The notes under the pieces were generated by a model. It was not told the DNA's origin and made no database searches. It saw only the letters and a program-made list of their open reading frames with translations. The position numbers and the translations under genes were made by a program. From positions 3,094,001 through 3,158,000 of the forward strand of contig LR882958.1 in NCBI GenBank assembly GCA_904830895.1: a DNA stretch of 64,000 bases, in the 5' to 3' direction. Position 1 is the first letter of the stretch; every line of letters begins with the position of its first letter. Shown here piece after piece: positions 43,054 through 53,900 of the stretch. The stretch comes from Planktothrix rubescens CCAP 1459/22 (lineage in GTDB: Bacteria > Cyanobacteriota > Cyanobacteriia > Cyanobacteriales > Microcoleaceae).

Positions 43054-44562
43054 ATGGCGAGAGATTTAAGGGGCTTTTTAAAACTGTTAGAAGAACGAGG
43101 ACAATTAAGAAGGATTAAAACTTTAGTTGATCCTGACTTAGAAATTGCCGAAATTTCTAACCGAATGTTGCAAGCAGGTGGCCCTGGATTATTGTTTGAA
43201 AATGTCAAAGGTTCACCATATCCGGTGGCTGTGAATTTATTGGGGACAGAACAACGGGTCTGTTGGTCAATGAACATGGAAAAACCCCAAGAGTTAGAGG
43301 AATTGGGGAAAAAATTAGGAATGTTACAACAACCTAAACCCCCGAAAAAAATATCCCAAGCGATTGATTTTGGTAAGGTTTTATTTGATGTAGTTAAAGC
43401 TAAACCTGGGCGTAACTTTTTCCCTCCTTGTCAACAGATTATCATTGAAGGAGATGATGTTGATTTAAACCAAATTCCGATGATTCGTCCCTATCCTAAA
43501 GATGCGGGGAAAATTATTACTTTGGGATTAGTAATTACTAAAGATTGTGAAACTGGAACCCCAAATGTCGGAGTTTATCGGTTACAATTGCAATCTAAAA
43601 ATACTATGACCGTGCATTGGTTATCAGTAAGAGGAGGGGCTAGACATTTACGCAAGGCGGCGGAGAAGGGAAAAAAATTAGAAATTGCGATCGCTTTAGG
43701 AGTAGATCCGTTAATTATTATGGCGGCGGCGACTCCCATTCCTGTTGATTTATCGGAATGGTTATTTGCGGGATTATATGGGGGTTCTGGCGTACAATTA
43801 GCTAAGTGTAAAACAGTCGATTTAGAAGTTCCGGCGGACTCGGAATTTGTATTAGAAGGAACTATTACCCCTGGAGAAATATTACCCGATGGGCCCTTTG
43901 GTGATCACATGGGATATTATGGGGGTGTGGAAGATTCTCCCCTAGTTAGATTTAACTGTATTACCCATCGTCAAGATCCAATTTATTTAACGACTTTTAG
44001 CGGTCGTCCTCCCAAAGAAGAAGCAATGATGGCGATCGCATTAAACCGGATTTATACCCCGATTTTAAGACAGCAAGTATCGGAAATTGTAGACTTTTTC
44101 CTACCCATGGAAGCCTTGAGTTATAAAGCCGCAATTATCTCCATTGATAAGGCTTATCCGGGTCAAGCAAGGCGGGCAGCTTTAGCGTTTTGGAGTGCCT
44201 TACCTCAGTTTACTTATACCAAATTTGTGATAGTTGTGGATAAGAGTATTAATATTAGAGATCCGCGACAAGTGGTATGGGCAATTAGTTCAAAAGTTGA
44301 CCCTTCCAGGGATGTTTTTATTCTTCCAGATACGCCTTTTGATACCTTAGATTTTGCTAGTCAAAAAATCGGATTAGGGGGAAGAATGGGGATAGATGCA
44401 ACTACAAAAATACCTCCTGAAACCAATCACGAATGGGGAGAACCTTTAGAGTCAGATATTGATACAGCCGAAATGGTGACAAAACGTTGGGCAGAATATG
44501 GATTAAATGATCTGAATTTAACCGAAGTAGACCCAAATTTATTTGGTTACGATATCAGATAA
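43054..44562 (+). CDS. ubiD: UbiD-family prenylated-FMN decarboxylase
   Basis: A 502-residue UbiD-family decarboxylase that, with prenyl-FMN from UbiX, removes CO2 from 4-hydroxy-3-polyprenylbenzoate-type acids; in cyanobacteria this is a step to plastoquinone. Start MARDLRGFLKLLEERGQLRRI (position 1-21). Cofactor and catalytic motifs are visible in PVAVNLLGTEQRVCWSMN, SVRGGARHLRKAAEKGK, PDGPFGDHMGYYGG and the Glu-containing FSGRPPKEEAMMAIALNR. Length and end (NPNLFGYDIR type) are normal. UbiX is not in the window. Confidence 0.92.
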   Translation: MARDLRGFLKLLEERGQLRRIKTLVDPDLEIAEISNRMLQAGGPGLLFENVKGSPYPVAVNLLGTEQRVCWSMNMEKPQELEELGKKLGMLQQPKPPKKISQAIDFGKVLFDVVKAKPGRNFFPPCQQIIIEGDDVDLNQIPMIRPYPKDAGKIITLGLVITKDCETGTPNVGVYRLQLQSKNTMTVHWLSVRGGARHLRKAAEKGKKLEIAIALGVDPLIIMAAATPIPVDLSEWLFAGLYGGSGVQLAKCKTVDLEVPADSEFVLEGTITPGEILPDGPFGDHMGYYGGVEDSPLVRFNCITHRQDPIYLTTFSGRPPKEEAMMAIALNRIYTPILRQQVSEIVDFFLPMEALSYKAAIISIDKAYPGQARRAALAFWSALPQFTYTKFVIVVDKSINIRDPRQVVWAISSKVDPSRDVFILPDTPFDTLDFASQKIGLGGRMGIDATTKIPPETNHEWGEPLESDIDTAEMVTKRWAEYGLNDLNLTEVDPNLFGYDIR

Positions 44563-44573
44563 AAATGTAGCCA

Positions 44574-44914
44574 CCGTTGTTGCGCCGTTGTTGCGCCGTT
44601 GTTGCGCTTCAGCGCACCTCTTATCAGGCTAAAGCCTAAAAACGGGGTCTGTTTAAGTAGCCGTTGTTGCGCTTCAGCGCACCTCTTATCAGGCTAAAGC
44701 CTAAAAACGGGGTCTGTTTAAGTAGGTGTTCATAATTATTCGCATTTATAGAAAAATTGTTGTTGATGCTTCAGGTTTTATAAGAAATGCGCTGAAGCGC
44801 AACAACGGTGCAACAACATTATGACCATTTTTAGAAGAAATGCGCTGAAGTGCAACAACGGTGCAACAACGGTGCAACAACGGCGCAACAACGGTGCAAC
44901 AACGGCGTAACAAC
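44574..44914. repeat. Complex block: 11-bp minisatellite, two 65-bp tandem repeats, inverted arms
   Basis: 361 bases between ubiD and the giant gene contain no ORF. They hold three left-side copies of CCGTTGTTGCG (44574-44606), two perfect 65-bp direct repeats (44596-44660 and 44661-44725), the 19-base word GCGCTGAAG(C/T)GCAACAACG on the right side in inverted orientation (44789-44807, 44842-44860), and almost six right-side copies of the 11-base unit TGCAACAACGG (44851-44914). The left and right sets are complementary, so a long hairpin is possible. The core word is the same as in the palindrome at 33487. Confidence 0.88.
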
Positions 44915-44923
44915 ATTATTGGT

Positions 44924-47900
44924 TTATTGATGGGTTAACTGTTCATAATCTGAACGAAACCATTGCGGTAAACGAGAAAGATCCTGAATTTGTAATTGTT
45001 CAGGGCGACAATATAATAACACCGCCAATAGAGGTTTAATGGTGTCTATTTCATTTAATCCTTGATTCATTTGAGAGGCTAAGGTTTTAATGAATTGCTG
45101 TTCTGTAGATGTTAAATTTTCTTGAGAAAACCCACTATATAATAGGGTTCGATAGACTTGACCCACTGAACTTTGATAAACAGATTCTAATTGTATGGTT
45201 TCCAAACCCAACCAAAAATCAGCAAATTGTCGGCGAATTTGACGTAAATCCTCAACAATAGCAGCATTAGCCGGATCAATTTTATATAAATTAACACATC
45301 CAACTAACCGATTTTTGAATAATTCTGCATCGGTTAACGGTAGATTTTTTGTAACAATTAAAGGCTGTACTTTTTCCACAACTAACGGATTTTCAAATAC
45401 CCGTTGATATTCTTTTAATAACCATTCAGGTAAACGAGTTTTTGCATTAGCAACTACCATTTTTCCAGGGGGATAATATAACATTAATACCATTAAATGA
45501 TTTAAAGAATCAGACTGTTTAAGTCCAATCGCCTGTTGAGTAATTTGGTTAACAAATTGTTCTTCTTCTACGGTTAATAGTTCCCGTTGAATCCCTCGAT
45601 TTAAGAGAATTTGATATCCTTTTCCTAAATCTGTTGTATACATTCTTTCTAACTGTTCGGGTAGAATTTTTAACCAATGTTCCACCATTATTTTCCGAAT
45701 AGAACGCAACTGATTAATAATTACTTGATTATTGGGTTCTAATTCATAATGATTGATATGAGTCACCAAATCCGATAAATACTGTTGGATTGCTTCTCGA
45801 CTATTGAGTTGAATAGATGGCGAGTTGGGTTGGTTTTGTTGCCAAGTTTGGAATAACTGTTGGAAAATTATACCCATTTTATTTGAGTAGGTTCGACTAT
45901 CCAAAAATTCAGGATTCTGCTGCATTTTTTGTTGAATTTCTTGGCGCTTTTGTTGTCTAAGTTGAGGATTATTAGCAAGGTTTGTGGCTAGATTAATATA
46001 GGATTCTTCACCATTGGCAATTAAGTCATTAATAGAGAGCGATCGCAACAAAGAAGCCGCCATTAATGAACGGAATGAACCAATATCTCGGACGACAAAA
46101 ACCTCTCCCGCTTGGGATGTTGTCGGGGAAAAATTAGGAATAATATCCCCATCTCGGACAACAGGAACTAAACCCACTTCTAAGGGATCAACTAAAGAAT
46201 TTACCCCAGAAAAAGGATAGGAGTCTAAATAAATATCCGCTAACTTCAGATATTCTTTAATATCGCTGCGACTCCCTTGGGGTTTAATCATAATTAAACG
46301 ACTCGGATCAACACCATATTTAGTTAAAACTTCTTTAAACTTATTAATCCAGGGAAGCGCTCTATATTGAGATGCCCAATTGGGGTTAAATGGATATAAA
46401 ACCAACACCGAATTAGGAACTTTTGCTAATAGTTTAGCCCAAGTTTCTCGAAGTTCAGGAATAATTTTATAGAAATTAGCACCGGAGATAAAAACAACCG
46501 CCTGTTCAGAAATTCCTAAACCAGAACGAGTTGGAGTAACTTGCGGTGGTTCCGGGGGAGTTGCATAATAACTAAAACAGTGCGCCGTCCCTTCTAAAAG
46601 AATTAATTTTTCCCGATATTGGGCTTGGGGATTCTGTTTTATTTCTGTTAAAGTTCCTGAAATATAGTAATCCATATTCCGCATTCCTGTAGTTACACAG
46701 GATGATGTTGATGTGATTTGAATCCGGGCTAACCGATGTAATCCTAAGAGCGTTATCCCGTGATTAACGGCCGTTACATTGGTTCCAATTAACAAAATAT
46801 CTAAATCATCATTACGGATTAATTGCACCTGTTCTGAGATGTTTTTAGGCAGTTTTACAAAGCGTTCTGCTCGACTTTGGCAATACTTTTCTAGGGGATG
46901 ATTATTCGATTGTAGAGTATATAAAATCACCTCAAATTGAGTTGAATCTAAATACTCAAAAACAGGTAAAGTTGAGTAAGTTTCGGTTTGGGGTAGAAAA
47001 TGGTTACTGAGAATTCCTAAGCGGATTTTCTGACGATTTGGACGTTGGGGAAATTGATAATCTAAAGAATAACCTAAATGAGTTAGGGCAAATTCCATAA
47101 TTTCCGCCCGTTTAATATAAATATTTTTGAGATTAGCTGTATTAAAATATAAAGGAATAAAGTTAGCTATTTGGGTGAATTTCCAGGCTAATTCTTGCCA
47201 AATTGAAAACTCAGGATGACTGGTAAACCGCTCATGAATATAGGTAATCCAATTTTCCAAATAACGATAATATAGTTCAGCTTCTCCTAATTCTTGGAAA
47301 AACTGAGGGACTGCTAACATAAACTCGAAATAGTCGGGTAAAAACCATTTAGGAATAGGGGCTTGAATATACCAATTAGGGGATAATTGATAGGGATAGC
47401 TATACAAGATAATTGCCAATAAATATTGTATGCTTTTCGGTTGATTGAGTCCCTGTTTTAGATAAGCATACCAATCTTGAACTTGAGCTTTTTCTAGGGG
47501 TGTTAATGCTTCATTTTTTATACCACTATTGAGTATAATTTTATGGGCTTGACCAATTTCTCCTCCATAGGCTTTTTCTAAATTCTCTGATTCTAAACCT
47601 AACCAATATTGAGCCACAATTTGCCGAATTTGACGCAGGGAATTTAGGATAAAATCTGGGTTATTGGTGGTTTTGTATTCTTCGGTTAAACGGGAAACTT
47701 CCGCCAAAATTTGAGCCGGAGTTAAAGTTTTAATTTGAGCTTTGGGTTGTTGTTGAGGACTAAATAACCCAATAATTGCCTGTTTAATTGTATCAGATTG
47801 ACTACATTTTAATGCTTCTTGAATTTGAGCAATCACCGCATTAGCATCGCCCTGAGTTAACAGTTGTTGAGCGGTATTAATAGCATACAAACCATAATGT

Positions 47901-50900
47901 TCTCTGGCTTTATTTGATAAAATAACCGCTTGATTTTCGGGTAAATAGGATTGAGAGAGTTCAATGGATTTTAAAGTATCAGAAATATTGGCTCCCATTG
48001 AAATTAACCGAGAACTTTCTGAAGTTGAATGTAAACGATAACAGGCTAAAGGTTGGGGTTCATAAGCAACAGGATAATAGGTAGAAATTCGTTTCCACAT
48101 TTCCCAATCGGCGGCGGAACCTGCATTTTCAGAAAATCCTCCTAATGTTTCATAAACACTGCGTTTAACCACCATAGCAGCAAATTGAATACGCTGCATC
48201 ACAGCAATGCGTTCTAACCAGTTAGAAATAATCCCATTTGTTTCCTGTTCTAAAGCAGAAAGTGAGCGTTGTTTTCCCTGTTCATCAATATAATAATGGC
48301 GACAAAATCCAGCCCCGGCGGTGGGTTCTTTTTCTAATAATTGTCGCATCTGATGATAAAATCCAGGTAGGACTAAATCATCCTGATGTAGAAGATGAAT
48401 CCATTGTCCCGTCGCCCGTTTAATACAATCATTCCAGTTAGGAATTAACCCTAAATTTTGCGGTTGTCGATAGAATTGAACTCGATTTTTACCGAAGGTT
48501 TTAACTAGAGCTTCAAATTTTAGATTAGTTGAACAATCATCAACAACAATAATCTCCATTTCGTCAGAACTCGGTGCTTGAGTCAGAACACTATTTAATA
48601 CCTGTTCTATATATTTTTCACCGTTATAACTGGGAATAATTACTGACCAAAAGGGTCGAGGTTGAGCGGAAAAAACCGAAGCAATTCGAGGTGCATTAAC
48701 TTGACTAAGTTTAGATAAATTAATATACATTTGAGCAGGATCAATTTTTTCCATTCCCTCCCCTTTAATTTGAATTTGCTCATCACAAGTTTCTATGATT
48801 TCTGGTGATAATGTTTTCATAAATTGAAATCGGGTGGCTGGGTCAGAAAATCGATTCCAAATTCTTAATAAATTAGTTTGTACTGTTTGTTGATAGGTTC
48901 CCAATTCAACTACAGAGTTTAATAATTCCGTGATTAATTTAATATAAAACGGTAGATGAAACTGTGATAAAACTTGATTCGCTAAATCACAGGATAAATT
49001 ATTGACTAAAATTTGATAGTTTTGATCAGTTAGTTGAATTTGAGAATGATTCAAAAATTGAGCTAATTTTTCCCGTGAGGAGGTATATCTTTTAAAGATT
49101 AATATTTCTTCTTCCCGACTTAAATCTTGTTGATGACTTAAGGAATTTTCTGATAAATTCAAAGTCCCTAAGATTTCGGGAATAAAATGGAATTCTCCCC
49201 CATTAGCAATTCTAATATAAAAATCCTGATCTCCTCGAACTTTTAAAGTTTGATCAAATAATCCGTAATTATTATGTAGAGATTTTCGCCACATTGGTTG
49301 AGAACCTACTTGGGCTGAAAATAATAATTTTAAACGACAAAATTCCGGCCATTTCCAGTGAGGTTTGCCATTTAATTGCTCTAAATTAACAGTTTCTCCT
49401 GGTGATACCGCTTGCTGATCTGCGTGTACTAATATGACTTCTGAATGTTCATCTAAATAGTTAGATAATCGTTCTAAAGCATTTAATTTGAGACGATCAT
49501 CGGTATTTTGATTAGTGATATATTCACCCCGCGCGATCGCAATTCCTCTATTCCACGCTTGATAAATTGGTTCCCTTGCTTCAGTTTTAATATAAATAAT
49601 CGAGTCAGGATATTGCTTTTTAAACTCTAAAATAATATCTCTTTCATTTTCCTGGGAACCGGAATCAACAACAATAATCTCTAATTTTCCTTGTTGAAAT
49701 AAAGTTTGATTAACTAAATTTTCTAACCTTCCCGACATCATTGATGCCGAATTATAGGTGGAAACAATCGCAGAAACTTTGATTTGAGGTTGAGTTAATG
49801 ACTGTTGTTTTAAGGCTAAAACTTGATGATCTTTCAACACAATTACAGGAGGAGATAGCTGTTCTGAAGTATATTTCCCTTGCTGAATTAATTGTATTTC
49901 CTCTTGAACAATTTGCTTCACTTCTTGATAATATTGCTCTCGATAAATTTTAGAACGTTGAGTATCATAAGTACGAAATCCGCCAATTAAACTTCTCAAT
50001 AAATACAAAGGAGCATAACGAGAAAAGCGTAACCACAGTTCAAAATCCCCCGCTAAATTGAGATTTGTTTGTAATTTTGATCCGGCTTTTTCCCAAAGCG
50101 ATCGCGTCCAAAATGTACTTTCTTGTTGAATCCAAGTATGTTGTAATTGTTGATTTTGTATAACTTCCTGTTTTTCTAATAATAATTTTCTTGTCCATTT
50201 TGGAATAGGAAATTGGCGTGGAATGTGTTGACCTTGACGATCCCATTCCGTCGGAATTCCCATTACCCATTCCACCTGTTTATTGTGCCCAAATGTCGCC
50301 GCCAGTTTATAAAAAGCATCGGGATGATATTTGTCATCGGAATTTAACCATCCCATAATTTCACCCGTTGTTTTTTTAAATCCTGCATTCACCGCCACAT
50401 AATGACCGCCATCCGCTTGACTTTGCCAATATGTTAAATACTTATCATATTTTTTAATAATTTCAACTGAATTATCCGTACTTCCCCCATCCATAATAAT
50501 GTATTCTAAGTTAGGATAATTTTGACTCAAAATCGAATCAATACACTCCTCTAAAAATTCCCCTTGATTTAAAGAAGGGGTAACAATAGAAATTTTAGGT
50601 AAAGATGAAGAAATAATCACTTGAGGAGATACAGATCTAAAATTTATTGCTGATTTTTGCCAGAGAATATTATAGGAAATCGGTTGACCAAATTCTTGAT
50701 AGGATGTTTTTGTAGTGGGTTGCCAAAATTGACGATAGGCGGTTTCTGACATTCCATATAAATCAGGATCAAGTTTAATTTGATCAAAATCAATCATAGA
50801 ATTTAAGGTTTTTTGGGTCTTAAATAAATAGGGCAAAAATTGATTTGTCCAAACTTCTGCGGGTCTAACCACCACATCAAAACAATGTAAGGAAAAACCG

Positions 50901-53900
50901 TTGGGTTTTAAAATTCGATCAATATCTTGGGTAATTTTATCAAAAGTTGTTTGATTTTCAGAAATATGTTCTAGGGTAGAAATACTAAAAACACAATCAA
51001 AATATTGATCAGGAAGTTCAGAGTTAAAGTTGCCAATATAGTCTAAAACAATACGGGAGTTAGCATAATTTTGAATTTGATTCGGGCCATTTCCTACCCC
51101 TTCAAATTTATCTAAATTCCAGCATTCATAGTCCTGTTTTAATGCTTCTAAAACCCGAGAATTTCCCCCACCAATTTCTAATAGTTTTGAACCTTTGGGT
51201 AAATTTTGGGTAATAAAGTTATAGACTAATAAATCTTGATAAATTTTTAGATCACAAGCATCTGGATTAATATTGCTATAGGCTTTAAACCGTTGAAATT
51301 GATTAAAATGACTGCGTTTGGAATAGGTAAAATCTTGAAAATTAAGCTGTTTTTTTTCTGGTTTTAAGTTTTGCATAGTTTTGATTAAAGTATTTTGGAT
51401 AATTGCAGCCATTTTTGACCAAGAATATTGAGAAGATTGTTGTAAACCTGCTTTAATTAAAGGTTGACTAATTTCGGATTTTTGAATTTCTTCTAATGCT
51501 TGCAGCATTTCTAAAACCCGATCTTCATTAACATAATAAGCTGCTGTTTTGGCAATTTCTGGAATTGAACCTTTTCGACAGGTAATTACCGGACAACCGC
51601 AAGCCATCGCCTCTATAATTGGCATTCCAAACCCTTCATATTTAGAGGGATAAACTAATGCAGTTGCGCCGGAATACGCTTGTTTCAATTCTTGATCACT
51701 CAGTTGCAATAAATGAATTCTAAACTGTTGAATATAGGGATAAAATTCTGCTTCTAAAGTTGGTTCTCCTCCGACACAAACAATTTCAAAATCCCGATTA
51801 TTTTTGAGTTGAGTTAGGGCTTTAAAAAACAATAAAGTATTTTTATATCCTCCCGCACCCAAACGTTGACCGACTAAAATAAAATAGGGTTTATTGATGC
51901 TATGCTTAAATTTAAACTGTTGAATTTCTCCTGGAGTTGCGGGGGAAAAAACAGCCGGAACACCACAATGGGCGACGGTAATTTGATTTTTATTAATATT
52001 AGGGAAAAAGTTAACTAAATCTTGGGCTGTGTTTTCAGAAATCGTAATATAGGCGGATGCGTGTTTAATTCCATGATGTTTTTCTTGCCACATGGGAATA
52101 GTTAAATCCAGTCCCAACTGTTCTGGAATCATATCATATCCCATAAAAACCGAAGGTGTTGTTAGGGGAGTGGTATAATAGGTTGAAATGAACAGATCGG
52201 CATTTTCTTGATCACATATTTTTTGTAATAATTGCCGATCTTCCTCAATTTTATCATAGTTATATTCGGGAATTCGATAATATTTAATCCCAGGAATTTT
52301 GGGCGTAGTCCCTTCCCGGTCTAAGACAATAATTTGTTCAGCAAAATCCTGGGTAGACCAAGTTTCTAGTAAGGATTTCCAAACCCTAGCAATTCCGGTG
52401 TTACAAATTTGGAAAAATACACCATCAATAATAATTTTACAAGTTCGGGACTTTTGGTGTTGAGTTGGAGTCCAAAGGGGATTAATTTTTAATCCTTCTG
52501 AACGGTCAACCAGAGTTTCATCTTTTACCCAATCAAAATATTGTTTTAAAGCCACAGGAAATTGTTGCTGTTGCTGCAAATTCAACCATTTAACCATCAA
52601 ATTCTGATAACCATAATATTGTTCTTTAATTTTGATTTGTTCGGGGGTCACATAAGCAAAGTGTTGAAACACTAAACCGTTTTTTTCTGTTTCTTGATGC
52701 CAAAAAGGATTCAGAGTTGCGATATCTTGCCACTGACCATTGGTTAAGGGTTGAACTAAAAGCGGGGGTTCGTGACTTAACCATTGCATTCCAGGTTTAA
52801 ACCGCCAAGTTCTTAACCATTCTTGCTGAGGATTTTCGGCATAACAATTACGACTACTAATGACCAGATTTTCCCCAACAAAATACCAACACCAATACCA
52901 AGCAGCCGTTTTATCTGGATTTTCTAAAAACATTTGGCGGGTGGTACAAATTTGTTCAACCTTCCACAGTTCATCAACATCAATTTGCCAGAGTAAACAG
53001 TCTTCGTGAATATTAACCAAAGGGGCATTTACCATTTCCCGTTTGCCATTCCAGAATTGTCTTTCTGGTTTTCTATAAATAGTAATCTGATCAGGATATT
53101 GTTGTTTGAGTTGATCTAAGTACGCTGTTGTACCATCTTTACTGCGCCCGAAATCATGTAAATCATCCGTAATTTTTCCGCCAAATTGTAAACTCCAGGC
53201 TGTATCCTGTTTTAAATCCGCAACTCCTTCAATAATATGCCAATGCCATTTAAAATTTAACTGCTTTAAAACATCAATATGATATTGGATAAAAGGTTCA
53301 CCATTCAGAACAATGGTAAAAAAGTGAATCGGTAATGAAGGAAAAGCAATGTAGTTTTCATAGAAAGAACTTGAATCTTCAGATAATTCCCCAATTCCCC
53401 CATCTTCTGAAATTTGATGGCATTCATAATTATGGGATTTTAAAAATTCAAAAACTTCTCCAGATTTACGATTCAGTCCTTCTAACATTTTTTGAGAAAT
53501 TTCAAACTGAATCCAGTTAATTTTTCTTTGTTCTAATAGTTTTTTTGCCCCTTTTAAAACATCAATTTCTGCTCCTTCTACATCAACTTTTAAGTAATCA
53601 ATTTTCTGAATATTATGGCTTTCACAAAAAGAATCTAGTGTAATCGCTACAACTTTCTCTGTTTGTACAATAGGAACATAATCCTTGTGAGTTTTGGGAT
53701 TAATCATTTGGGGTACGCCCAAACTATTCCAGGCTGCATATTCTTCAGGAAACTCATGTAAATCAACTGTTGTGTTATCACAATAAACAGCATTTTTCAA
53801 TACAAAAACATTGCTACAGCCATAATTTTCAATGCGCTGCTTAAGTTTTAAAAATGTGCTAGATGTCGGTTCAAAAGCATATACTTTTCCCTGATCTTCG

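Noticed and set aside
44596-44725. Two direct 65-bp repeats considered as a CRISPR array
   Set aside because: The copies are directly adjacent without unique spacers and no cas gene is near.
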